From Cladosporium sp. IMV 00045 (Eukaryota; Ascomycota; Dothideomycetes; Cladosporiales; Cladosporiaceae), in assembly GCA_001931905.2 (NCBI GenBank), contig MSJI02000703.1:1-30920 (forward strand): DNA of 30,920 bases, given 5' to 3'. The notes under the pieces are model-generated. The model saw only the letters and a program-made list of their open reading frames with translations. It was not told the origin of the DNA and searched no databases. Made by a program: the position numbers and the translations under genes. Positions 1 through 11,158 of this stretch are shown here, piece by piece. Every line of letters starts with the position of its first letter. Within the stretch, counting starts at the first letter, position 1.

Positions 1-1641
1 AAGAATGCTGCCAGAAGGGCCCGCCACAGTTCCGGTGAAATCCTGTTCATCGTCACCCCGTGGAGCACATGCAGCGCCACGGCTACCACATACACTCCGC
101 AGTTGACGTTGTCGGTCTGCTGCACCGAAGGAAACGGATCGAAATCCATCGTGGCATTTCCCTTGAGCACGCCATGCTTCACGAGAAAGCTTTCGACAGT
201 CTTCCAACACAGCGCGACGGCAGACGAATCTTTGCGCGCATCGAAAACGTCGCAGTGCCTTCGCTCGCGATCGTAAGCGGCCAAAGCCCAGTGGGCCGCG
301 TTTGCGATGTGCAGCGGGAATAACAGCATGCGCGGCAGGCCCGGCACGTCCTTGGAGTTCGACGATACGATGCCCGTGGGGTCTTCGACTTTGAGCATAT
401 AGCTTGTGGCGATGTACCACCACGTTGGATCAGGGTTGAAGGCCTGCAAGGCTGTGTTGATGCAATCGTCGGTGTCGAATTCGTGTGAAAAGGGTGTATC
501 GAATACCTATTGCATCGGTTGGTCATCCAGGGACACTGGCTCTTCAAGGAGATTGGTATTTGTGTCGCCCTCCAAAGACTTCGTCTGGTGTCGCTTGCGC
601 CCCAGTATGTTGTCTGAATTTACTGAACGGTTTGGGGCGGGATTTACAACAGCCGAATTGTCGTGGTCCGACACAGGCGACACAGGAGTGACCGGTGCTG
701 GGGACGCCGTCTGCTCAGGTAAAGATGAGGAGCGCATTCTGCCAGTGCCTTGGGGCGCTTGAGGAAGGCCCAGATAAGGCAGAACACCACTTCTATTCTT
801 TTTCTTGGGTGACAGCGTAGGTCTAGCCGTGGAAGCTATTTTACCGCATCCAAGACTGGACGAGGTGCGCTCCTTCCCAAGCTCTCCCACGATGCTCACT
901 TGGCTTTGTGACCCCGGCAATGGGAATTCGAGAATTTTTCGAATCTCGAGGTCTGCTGTCCCTTGCAGGGCTGCAGGCAATCGATTCGCCTCGACTTGAC
1001 GGACTGGTGCGAAGACCCAGAGACTTTAGGATGCAAGATCCCACATTGAGATCCACTCGGACTTTTTGCGAGCTTGTGGGGCTTTGGTAGATTGTTCTGA
1101 TCGCCCGATATTGCACGAAACGAGCAGAGCTTCCACGAACGGACGGCAACAAGATGAACGTGTCTGCAGCCATGGAAGCCGAGCACGGATCTCGCCGCCT
1201 TGTATAGTCAATGAGGTAAGCGGAGTCGGAGACTGCTGCGAGTGCATCGAACACTGCATGAAGAGCCGAAGCATGAGGGATACATCACCCGATTCGCCAC
1301 AAAGAAAGGTACATAACTCAACGCTAGTCCTTACCGCCTCGCCTGGATTGCATCACCGCTCGCGCCCGCGGCAGTATATAAAGCTGACAGTGGAATCGGT
1401 GCTCGATCAATTCGTCCGCCTGCGCGGTTTTGAGGGTTCCGGCCATTCTGACACAGATGCGTCTGCAAGTTTCGATGCACGGAGGTTTTCTGAACACTGT
1501 TTTTGGGGCGTTCATTCCTGAGCCGTGCGTCGGGTAGGCCCCATAAAATCTGGGGCTGAACCAATTACGGCGAGGCGTCTGGCTGTAAAGTCCGATGTCA
1601 TCTGCCCCCGGGAATTCCGTGGCAGGGAGGCGAAGACCCAC
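1..1641 (-). pseudogene. Ulp1/SENP-like cysteine peptidase (C48) gene, partial and decayed
   Basis: The minus-strand frame over 506..1 encodes a Ulp1-type SUMO/NEDD8 protease catalytic domain and runs off the window edge. The triad and helper residue are visible: His in AAHWALAAYD (291-293), Asp in CDVFDA (240-242), Gln (117-119) and Cys in QQTDNVNCGVYVV (99-101), with the usual Gln-x5-Cys spacing. Such enzymes cleave SUMO-like conjugates. Upstream, the same frame is open over about 1024..510 as a Ser/Pro-rich linker, but an in-frame TAG (507-509) separates linker and domain. A CAG to TAG change is the simplest explanation; a TAG intron acceptor is possible, but no good donor is seen. A further frame change near 1030 and a putative intron (1334-1254, GTAAGG...CAG) lead to segments reaching about 1641 (possibly 1718), whose frames I cannot resolve. 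No intact start was found. The domain call is firm; the exon structure is not. Confidence 0.7.
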
Positions 1642-2668
1642 TCATTCACCAGATTAATCAATTGTAAGAGAAGCTTCTCTCCACCTCGAGTGTAGAGGTC
1701 AACCCTGAGGGGTGGCATTATGAGGTACTGTACCCTCGGGGGTGTGAGATATCACTCCAGAATGTTACAGTACGGAAGACGCCAGTGTCATCAAAAACTT
1801 GATAGGATCAGACATGTTCAGCCTTGCTACGGCTGCAAGGCTGCCCAGGAAGACGACCTCGCTGCCGCCGACAGGTGAACAAACCAGGTGGTGGCCATAC
1901 AAGACTGACAGCCAATCGACCACGATCGCTTGTAGGGTGCGACACCTCTACAGACTGGAGCATGCAAAGCTATCACGAAAACCCAAAGGAAGAGACTTCC
2001 ATAAAAACAAGAGTTGGGCCAGAGTAGGAAGCAGCCTGTCTCTGGGAGTGCAGTGGCTGCCATTGAAGCCCTTGCCCCCGTTTAGAGAAGGAGAGTTAAC
2101 GTTATTCTGTTGTTGCCTCTCGAATAGGCGACTCGCCCTGTTCCATTCTTCTCCATTCTTGTCAGTCGTCAATGGTCATTGCGTTGGGTGGACTCCATTC
2201 CACGACGGAAACGATCGGTCTGACTATGTGAAGAAGGCGGAGACACCGTTAACCCGGCATTATTCCCAGACGGCAATATGTTTTGGACGAGTCGCGTGAG
2301 CTGATAATTGGGCCAGCGGGTCGAGCGTCCTCCTTGATGCAATACAGGTGGCCTGATGGTCGTCGTTGGTAAGTTAGCCAGGCATCCGAAGACCCAGGGC
2401 ACAGTCGCACTCATAAGAACACAATATTGCATGCTGAGAAAGATGGTGTCCACTAAGGTGCAGATAGCTCTGCAGGTCAGAGGAAGTCGGGCTGTGCTGA
2501 TATCTGCAGCTGCTAGACCGGGTGTGTGCATCGCTTCTGGAGGCTTCACCGGCGCTGTGCTGTGGGCCACAAGTCTCCCCTACCGATGGGTGGGAATAAA
2601 TATCAGTAGATCACGACCTACACTCGCCCAAATATCCTCATTGACAGTTTATCGACGCACCTTCGAAC
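1642..2668. other. Intergenic region, no supported gene
   Basis: This holds open frames of up to 166 codons on both strands, but none shows a recognisable motif, credible splice pattern or consistent coding character. It must contain the promoter of the downstream MFS gene. A short minus-strand stretch at 1718-1512 is protein-like and may be a 5' part of the decayed peptidase gene. Confidence 0.5.
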
Positions 2669-4621
2669 ATGGCATCCCCAGAAAAGCAGTACAGCGCCTC
2701 CGACTTGCCTCCGATCGAGGAGCATCACCCTCCCAGCCTTCCGTCCGATGACGAAGAGAAGAGGCAAAGGTCTAACGGGTCAGACGACCAGAAATTGCAA
2801 CAAGGTCCCAACAAGTCAGAAAAATTAGGACTCGCCATCCAAGCTTCCTGTATCGTGCGTTTTATCCGATGACCACTTGGTGCTACTGACTTACATTTGA
2901 CTGGTAGTTTATCATCTCACTCGACATGACGATCTTGACGCCTGCGTTGCCTGTAAGTCAACTGACTTCTTGAAGCCTATTGTTCCAAACTAACGGCATG
3001 CCCAGACCGTCTCTCAAGCGCTCCATGCCACAGCGGTTGAATCATTCTGAATAATTTCAAGTTACCTCCTTGCAAACGCGGTGTGCCAGCCTATCATGGC
3101 GGCTATGGCCGACGCTTTTGGTCGCCAAGCAATGTTTTTGGGATCGGTGACCTTTTTCACGATTGGAAGCATCATCTGTGCTGTCGCTCCGAACATCCCT
3201 TCCATGCTTGCTGGGCGAACGGTCCAAGGCCTTGGTGGGGGTGGGGTCATCAGTCTGAATCTCATTATCCTCTCCGACATCATCTCGCCCCGACAGTTCC
3301 CAAAGTACCAGGCCATGATGATGTTTGTCTTTGCCCTCGGGACGAACATAGCCCCCGTGCTCGGAGGTGTCTTTGTCGAAACGCAATGGCGATGGTGTGT
3401 ACCACCGTTGGGTTATCTTTTGAATCGAACCAGGGCTTATTCCAAGGCAGGATCTTCTACATCAACCTTCCATTCTGCGGGATTGCTCTCGTAGCGATAC
3501 CTCTGGCTCAATGTTATACCAGGCTACACGGGCAAATCAGTGGCCAAGTACCTGTACGCGACGATGAGCAAGAGCCTGATCAAAGGAACAGAGAAGGGTC
3601 GACGAAGATTGAACTGCCGCAAAGCTATCGAGCTTCGATTGGATTGGATCGAGCCTTATGGTTACAAGCTCGACCGTGTTCCTGATCGGTATGAGCTGGG
3701 GTGGCAACCAACATCCTTGGATCAGCGCCGCTGTGCTTGTGCCCATTATATTGGGGTTCGCGATCTTCCTTTGTACGGTCTATTATGAGCGTTTCAAAGC
3801 GAGGAACCCGTTCCTGCGGATCTCGATCTTTCAGCATTGGTCGGGAGTGGTTGCTTCCGTCTGCACGCTGATACAGTCGTTTCTGGTGAGTGCGAAAATG
3901 GGTTGTCCCTTTGCCCTGACTTCCAATAACAAGCCTCCAGCTCTTTGCCGTCACCCTTTTCCTGCCCAGGTATCTGCTGGTCTGCAAGCTTTACTCGCCA
4001 CTTCTGGCCGGCGCTGGGCTAGTGGCGTTCGGTATAACCGCCGTACCCGTCAGCGGCATCACGGGGGTCCTGATCACTCGGCTCGGATACTACAGGTGGG
4101 CGATCTGGCTAGGCTGGGCCGTCAGCGTGTTGGGTTTAGGTCTGCTCGTCATGCTCGACGTGGAGACATCTACAGGAGTGTGGATCGTCATCTCAATGGT
4201 CACCGGGGCTGGCCAAGGTTTACTGCTCGCCGGTTATCCAATTGCGATGAAACAGTCCTGCGGCACTGACGATCAGGCACATGCAGTCTGCATGTACGCT
4301 TTTTTGCGTAGCTTTGGATTATGCCTGGGCGCAATCTTCCCACCAACAGCCTTCCAGAACTTTCTCCGAACACGCCTCGTACGTGACGGGCTGCCTGTCG
4401 CTATTGCCGGCGACTTCGAAGGCTTTGTACCATTGCTGCAAGGACTGGCTGACACTGACCCGAACAAGTCAGGAATCCAGATGGCCTACGCCTGGGGGTT
4501 CAGAATGCTGTTTGCCACGTTAGCCGGTATCGGTGCGTTTGGTCTTCTGCTGAGCTTGTCTATCAGCCACTTCACTATGGATACACCACACAAGCGTATG
4601 CAAAGTGGTGTGCGGGGATGA
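2669..4621 (+). pseudogene. MFS drug:H+ antiporter (DHA2-like), six exons, one in-frame stop
   Basis: Exons are 2669-2854, 2908-2952, 3006-3394, 3451-3547, 3625-3885 and 3941-4621. Introns start GTGCGT, GTAAGT, GTGTGT, GTACCT and GTGAGT, end in AG and keep phase, giving about 552 residues, normal for 14-helix DHA2 exporters. Family features include LDMTILTPALP in the first helix, SSYLLANAVCQPI, the loop motif AMADAFGRQAMF, GRTVQGLGGGGV, the antiporter-like ALGTNIAPVLGG, WIFYINLPF across intron 3, FLIGMSWGG and a C-terminal block with GAGQGLLL. The N-terminal 60 residues are hydrophilic and cytosolic. In exon 3 the codon where the family has Trp (F-W before the SSYLLANA block) is TGA (3048-3050), truncating the product within the second helix region. 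Everything downstream is intact, so the lesion is recent, a sequence error, or read through. Intron 4 is the least certain. The substrate cannot be told; related exporters move toxins or drugs. Confidence 0.85.
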
Positions 4622-5629
4622 TTTGGTTTTGCTGCTCGCGTACGAGGGCTATTGAAGGGCTGCGGACAAAGGAGGAGAGCACTAGGGTGAAGATCGTCTG
4701 CGGCTGAGAAGAAATATGGGACTAAGTTTGAAGGAGCCCAAGGGTTGGAGGGCTTACCATAGATTTAGAATAAGTATAGTACAGGGGAAACATCCCATCC
4801 CTTGTCGTCCTTGTCCAAAACAACGCAGGAGCGATACATCAACGTCTTCAGTGCAACATTGCTTATGACGGAGTCGCTGGTTTACCATCGGTGAACAATC
4901 GCTAGTACAGGTACTGTGACAGGTCATGCAGGTCCCTGAGCATTCAAGTCGATTGCCATTATCAGATTTGATCGAGAAGGGTCGAGGGATGCCAGCACCG
5001 TTGGCTTCTGCAAGTCCGCTGTCCTGAGTGCTAGATTCGGGATCAGGAGCATCTCGAGTCTTCTTGATCATAGCAGCATGGGTACTTGTGGCGTTCAGCT
5101 TGAAAGTTCTAAGCCATGACAACACCCACTCTGAGGTCCAGACACTCAATCATATGTCTATGCCGCACGGCAGTCACATAGCTCTTCTGCGGCCTTAAGG
5201 TTAGACTTCTAGGCTCTTTGAATGGCGTATCTGGCCGATCCAACCATTTCAACTGCAGTGGCGACTCGATTCCTCCTGCTGGTGGGTGGGTCTCAGCTAG
5301 CGGGCAACATGAAGCAAAATCCCTCAATGCAACTCCGCCTAAAAGATCTAGAATATGTACTGCCCATACTATAACAACTCAGAAACTTGGTTCCGTCATT
5401 TTCTCCACGACATCTGCATAAACCAGGTTGCCGTGCAACCATTATCCTCCCTACACAGAGCAGACTGTACTGTATGGCACATCATTATTCCTCTCGAAAT
5501 ATAATCGCTCTTCTCAAAACTGCATTGGTCCTCCCGTCTCTGTAGCCCTTTTCTTTTCCACTTCTTTTTGCCGAGGTCTGAGGGGATCTTGGTATTCTCA
5601 GAGGGAAAAAAGGTACTCACAAATCAAAG
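4622..5629. other. Intergenic region upstream of the GTPase-RING-patatin gene
   Basis: No convincing gene. A minus-strand frame at about 5085-4754 encodes a cysteine-rich stretch starting from an internal Met, but it has no clear promoter, homology or splice partner. The last few hundred bases must hold the promoter and 5' leader of the gene starting at 5630. Confidence 0.4.
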
Positions 5630-8600
5630 ATGGCGACTGCAGACGGCGAAGACGCTATCATCGTTGGAGATTGCGAGGCCGACAATTGCGAAGCGCCCCC
5701 CAGGGCGCAATTATGGTACTGTCCTGGGTGCTCGAGCACGTATTGCAGGTACGTCGTATCTTTCGGGCATTCCACGCTCCGCACATGGCAACCCGCACTC
5801 ACATTCTCATAAGTGGATGCTGGTCGACACAAACTGCCCACAAGCGAGCGAAAAGAAACGGAGGCCCTTCAATGCACAATAAGGTCGACATCGATATCAT
5901 CCGCCGATACCAAAGCTCTCTGAACCCATCCAGGGATATCCATGTCATCCGAAAGCTACACGAAGAAGACCAGAAGACACAGTGGTTTGGAGTCATCCGA
6001 GAGACGTCGCAAACACTGTTCAAGAGTCATGATCGGTATCGCACGCTCGTTTCGGATATGCTAGCCACGACAGACTTCAGCGACCGGTACCCAAAACTTG
6101 TATCGTTCATTGGAGTCACGAATGCTGGAAAATCGACATTGATCAAGATGTTGATCGAACGCAAGACCGTGGACCAAGGCAAGAACACTTCGAGGAACTT
6201 CCCTGCTCCGGTGGTCGGGAGTGCTGCTCATGATAGTCTGACGACATCTGATGGTGTCCACCTGTATGCAGACCCAGCAACACATACCGAAGCTTCACCG
6301 TTCCTCTTTGCGGACTGCGAAGGGCTCGAGGGAGGAGAGAAGTCGCCTTTCGGTTCGCAAAGTGGGGAACAATCCCAGCAAGGCTATCAAGCAGTATCGT
6401 CGGAGGACGCTCGACCGATTGAATGGGCGAACACCGAAGAGACTTGCAAAAGAGAGTACGTGGTAAGTACACTATACCCGCGGCTTCTCTACACCTTTTC
6501 AGACTGCGTGGTGTTTGTTCTACGCAATCCAAAGACGTTCGCTTCTGCTGTCCTCACAAAACTTGTCGCATGGGGATCCGCGGCATTGGAGAGGTCTGTC
6601 AACCAACCAACTCTTCCGCATTGCATCGTTGTCCTGAATGGCAGTGATGCTGGAATCGACCAGAAACAATGGAACAGCACCCATGCCACCGAGAGCCTCT
6701 TGTCCACAGTGAGCAACGCTCTGGACCGAATAGAAGGGGTTCCACAGTTTCGCGCTGCCGCGGAGTATTGGCAGAGACTCGGGAAGCGCATCGACACCAT
6801 CGAAGATCTGATTCTTTGTTACTATGCGACCTTCAAAGTCGTGAGAGTCCCGGAGGGGCCACAATACACATTGATTGACGAGCAGATCGAAAAGCTCCAC
6901 GCTGCGATCCGGGCTGCCTGCGAATCGTCACATCAGGCAAAGCGCCGAGCTCGTCTACTCATAGGTGCAGAAGAGCTGGGAGACTACCTGCAGAGCGGAT
7001 TTGTCCATTTTATCACACACCTTGACGTTCCTTTCAATTTTATGCAAGTGTCGCTAGCACAGACCCCCATTCGTCAAGACTTCGGTGGACATGTTCTGCA
7101 CCTCTGCCAGATCCTTAGCTCTCGCATGCCATTGTGGGAGCCGGCAGAGATGCAATGGATGCTTGGCCAGCTCAGCGCTGTACTCGCATCCTGCGTCCTA
7201 CTCGACTGTGCTCGATTTAGAAAGGGGCAACTGGACCGGCTGTTTCAGAACTATGTCGGTTTCTTCGGCTATGCCATTACCGAATACCTCCAGCTTCATT
7301 GCTCTTGCTCATTCGTCAGTGCGGACGGACTGCGGACGTGCAAGTCAGTGAGAGCTCGACACCAGATAAAAGGGCACCAAGACGAACATGGCATAATAGC
7401 TGCTGGAGACTATGTATCTCCATTTGAAGAAGACTTCGCAAAGCAGTGGATTGAGAGCCTGAGGATCGAGATCTACAAATTGCATGTCAGCTTCTCAGGC
7501 GATGTTGAGCAAGTCGCCCAGTCAAAAGGAGGGAAGATGTTATCCGAGGAGTCCATTGCCTTCGCTTTCCATTCCAAGAATCTTCGGCAGTTCTATCGAT
7601 CCCTTGGACCAAGCACAATCCGCAGCAACTCGACATGCCTCTGCTGCGTGATGAACACCCCACAGCACCCTTTGCCATGCGGCCACGTGCTTTGCGATTG
7701 GTGTGTCAGAGCCTGCGGACACCTAAGCGGGACAGTTCTGCGGGTGTCGTGGTGTCCCCTCCATCGAGAGTTTGCACACTGGCCACAGCCGAAGATCATC
7801 AGATACAAACCACCAGAGGCTGGAGTCCGTGTTCTCGCCTTGGACGGCGGAGACATCCGCGGTGCAGTGCAGCTCGAGATCTTGCGAGGCATCGAACAAG
7901 CGATCGGGAACAGGCTCCCCGTGCAAGCGTTCTTTGATCTCATGGTGGGGACAGGGACCGGCGGCCTCATTGCAACATCTCTTGCGCACAGAAACACCTC
8001 TCTGGACCATGCTTGTGCTCAGTTTGCCACGATATGCAAATCTGCCTACACCGCGAAAAATCCAGGCCAAGGCGTGAAAAGCCATCTCATGCGGGCTTTT
8101 GGGTCAAGACCAAAATACAATAGCTTGCGACTCTGTGATGCTTTGAAGCGTGAGTTTACCGAGACTCTGTACTTCTTTGGGAGTTCGGAACAATTTCGAC
8201 CAGAGACCAAGGTAGCCGTAGTGACTTCTGATCTAACGCGCAACAAGACGAGACTCGTGGGAAATTACCGCAGAGAGTGTGACGAAAGCTCAACTTATGA
8301 TTTCGAGCGACCACAGAATCCTACGATGGAGCTGAAGATGTGGCAAGCCGTATACGCAACGATGGCCGAGCCCCAGCACTTTGCGCCCCTGCGCTTGGGG
8401 AAGTGTTACAGCGGAGGTGGCTCGACGTGGGCAAATCCAGCCAGCCTTGCACTTATAGAGGCTCGCAAGATCTGGCCTGATACTGTCGAGCCGGATGTAC
8501 TGCTCTCCCTCGGCACTGGCCAGGATCGCAAGGCGATACTTGCAGAGCTCAACTCAGAAGCCGTAGACACAGGCTCGACGGACAACACGGCCTCGCTGCG

Positions 8601-9510
8601 TGGCATGTTGCGGAAAGCACAGAAATCATCGAAATGGCTGCTGCGTGGCGATAAAGACGTGCTTGACGCTGAGCGTGCATGGCGCGACTTCATCACGGCA
8701 GATCCAGAAAACTCGCCCCAAAAAATGACGCGGAAGTGCGTCCGATTGAACATCGACTTTGGGCAGGAAGAGCCACCCCCACAAGACCGAGAGAGCCAGA
8801 TTCGCAGAATCTCAACACTGGCAAGCGATAATGTACAAGAAACTTCACTCCAGGCGGCGTTGAGGAACGTGGCGTACCGCTTAGTCGCCACTTCGTTCTT
8901 CTTCCGCGTGCAAAGCCGATGTGAGAACTCCATCAGCGGACGTATCTGCTGCCGTTTTGCGGAGCACAGTGATGAAGTCAAAGGCCTTGGACTTTTACTT
9001 CGCGATCGGGCAAAAGGGGGTTTCCAGCCATTCTTCACGACTCTCGCCGTCCCAGATTCAGGTACAGACCGGTTGCGAGTGGTCATAAGCTCGGATCTTC
9101 TATCCCTGATGACAGAACAAGGATTGTTCGATCTTCCGGAGATCACCATCCCTTTGGCCAATGACGAGGAAACAAGTTCGATCAATATCTGTTTCATGGA
9201 GTGCGACAGCTTGGAACCGGAAGGGTACCCTATCAGCGGTTTCCCACGCAGCCTTTGTAGTGCTGGCAATACTTGCCGTCCAGTCTCTGGTGCAAATGAG
9301 AGCAAAGTTTCAGCCAAGCCAGATGTCTCGAAATCCAGCGTTTCGGATAGGATCCATTCATATCTCTCGAGGAAAGAGGCTCAACAAGCCCACGATTCTA
9401 CACATCAAATCGCGGATCAGACGAGGAAGCTTTCAGCAGACCAGATTGGATGTCGTCATTATGATGGAGACTCTTCGATACATGAGTCCCCACCACCATA
9501 TAACGCATGA
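5630..9510 (+). CDS. Zinc finger-GTPase-RING-patatin-like protein (pseudo-patatin), 1271 aa
   Basis: The ATG at 5630 is chosen because a 65-nt intron (5749-5813, GTACGT, CTCAC branch, AAG end) joins in phase to the long exon 5814-9510. Domains in order: B-box-like zinc site (C31-x2-C34, C39-x2-C42, H49); P-loop GTPase with GVTNAGKST (140-148), DCEG (207-210) and NGSD (315-318, an NKxD-like base motif); a helical stretch; a RING-type finger (C648, C651, C662, H664, C667, C670, C687, H690; CGHVLCDWC); a patatin fold with DGGDIRG (717-723) and GTGTGG (752-757); and a C-terminal region ending PPPYNA. Patatins are Ser-Asp lipid acylhydrolases with GxSxG. Here the nucleophile is Gly754, and the position of the catalytic Asp (family DGG/DGA) is Gly907 in CYSGGGSTWANP, so hydrolysis looks lost. 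By inference, a cytosolic GTP-switched scaffold or E3 ligase with NLR-like layout. No frame break is seen. Confidence 0.88.
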
Positions 9511-10581
9511 GAAAGTCGCTTACTGCATTGATCACACCAAATCTTCATCTACTGGCCGTGTGCCGTGCGACCCTCGTGAGATCCAAAAATCACAATTGTT
9601 TGATTTCCAGCGAGACTCCTAAGCCTTACCATCTTGCATACGTGGCTCGCTAAGAGAAAACATGTGAGGGTCACAGTATATATATTCTGAAATGTCCGTA
9701 GGAAGGATATGTTTCTGAACTGTTCGTGAAGTCGAACTCTTATGAGAGCAGCAGGATTGTGCTATGGCGTTCAACGGTCCAACAGATGCTCGCCTTGAGA
9801 ACTGATTTTGACCCAAACGATCCGTCCCTCCCACCCTACTCGCATACGGTGACCTTGTGGTAGGGTTCGAGCTTGAGAATTCACAAATAGAATAAATTAG
9901 CGAGCGACCTGAAGAACGCTTTCATTGACCTCAATCTGACATCCTCCAGTGTTCTCCGCTCCTTCCAAAGGCCGGTCCACATCTCTCAATACAGTCTCAA
10001 TCTACTCGCGGCAATTTACTACTTCCATCTAGCCTTCCCAAATGATGTTTTTCTAACACTACTCGAGAAATGGTTCTTGCGGTTCCAGTCCGTCTTTGCG
10101 GCCTGTCTTACTTTACCTCCATGGGCAGAAACATTTTGTTCACATTGGTCGCTACAGACTAGCTTGTCTGCTTAGGGTTAAAACAGCACTCTTTTGACAT
10201 GCAATGAGGCCTTCCGAGAGATATATTTCATCATCAGATATAGACGGCGATGGCCCTCTCTCGAGTTCTAAGCACCTTTCTTGCACTTAGACCCTGCGCC
10301 TGAGTGATCATCGTCGGTCATTTTTGGCCCGTCCTTAGGGAAGGCTCGTAGCCAACATCTCGTCGACATCCTGAACCTCCACATCTAGTAAGTTCCGGGA
10401 CTTCCTGGCAGGCCAAGGAACTCGCCGCGGCCCAGTCTGAATCTCTCGCAAGTTCTATAAGTAATGTTTACTGTACTGTAGAGTGCAGTCTCTCCCGCTT
10501 CCCCTTATACTCTCCAAGCCTGTCGTCCGTTACTTGCCGCCCCTCTTATTGCAGATCTCAGCAGTCGAGGCCTACGATATC
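9511..10581. other. Intergenic region with possible unresolved gene debris
   Basis: No supportable gene. Two protein-like scraps were noted: a plus-strand stretch at about 9799-9861 (LRTDFDPNDPSLPPYSHTV) and a minus-strand stretch at about 10390-10280 that needs a frameshift to read as DVEVQDVDEMLATSLP followed by KDGPKMTDDDHS. Neither has a start, domain or splice support. Confidence 0.35.
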
Positions 10582-11158
10582 ATGGCTCACTCTCACATGA
10601 CCACTGTTGATGGCCTCCAACCCGGCATTTGTATGCATCCGAGCAGCAGTTTCGCGTATCTTCCTCTACCTTGCTGACTTCTCCCCTCTTATAGATCAAA
10701 GGACTGCACTTGAGTGTCGCGAAACCATGAACCACTCAATCGTCGCAAGTCCAGAAATTCGTCGCTCCCTGCTGCCAGGGGTAAGTGAATACCCTGGACT
10801 GATCCGTGGAGGTTCTGACGTTGCGCAGATTTCACGGAGTACTTATACATTCGTTCGGGCTTGGTGTGAGGCTCACGCAAGACGGGAAAAGCCGGTCAGC
10901 AAAAGCCCCTTCCACAAAATACTACCATGGGAAAAAGAGTTCTTTTGCAACATCGAGGATGCTGCGATCATTGAGATCGCTGGAGCGGCTGTTGTTGTGG
11001 AAATTCAATCGCTAGTCGCTGCTTGCCGCCAGATAACTACATTACGAGGCCTGAGGTCTGAGGGATCACGTCGAGTTCGGAAAGGGAAAGGACTTCGAAA
11101 TCTACGAGTGACGACGTTGGAGAAAGTATCTCGTATGAGAACCAACCAAGAACGGTGA
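10582..11158 (+). CDS. Hypothetical protein, three exons, 154 aa
   Basis: I do not recognise this protein. Splicing supports the model: exon 1 10582-10630 (ATG in CATGGCT), intron 10631-10694 (GTATGC, CTGAC branch, TATAG), exon 2 10695-10780, intron 10781-10828 (GTAAGT, CTGAC branch, GCGCAG), exon 3 10829-11158. Both introns carry the same branch motif and the phases fit. The product starts MAHSHMTTVDGLQPG. Its middle (RTALECRETMNHSIVASPEI, then RRSLL) faintly recalls the post-F-box segment of fungal F-box-like proteins, where a cysteine-rich helix precedes a SSPxLxxxLF-type motif, but the F-box helix is absent. The C-terminal 60 residues are Arg/Lys-rich and could bind nucleic acid or be non-functional. 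No signal peptide or membrane segment is visible. Confidence 0.45.

Noticed and set aside
1373..1383. TATATAAAG on the plus strand as a promoter
   Set aside because: It lies inside the decayed minus-strand peptidase gene with no plus-strand gene suitably placed downstream.
4754..5149. Cysteine-rich minus-strand frame that might be a small secreted protein
   Set aside because: It starts directly after a stop with no ATG until an internal Met, has no signal peptide, and ends without family resemblance.
5428..5629. Upstream extension of the long patatin-like reading frame
   Set aside because: The frame is open here, but the ATG at 5630 with a phase-matched intron yields a proper zinc-binding N-terminus; the upstream part is leader sequence.
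6463..6520. GTAAGT at 6463 as an intron donor in the patatin-like gene
   Set aside because: The frame through it (REYVVSTLYPRLLYTFSDCV) is continuous, sensible GTPase-domain sequence, and no acceptor improves the protein.
8406..9317. Minus-strand open frame of 303 codons inside the patatin-like gene
   Set aside because: Antisense shadow: Ser/Arg-rich composition, no domain, and fully inside a well-supported exon.
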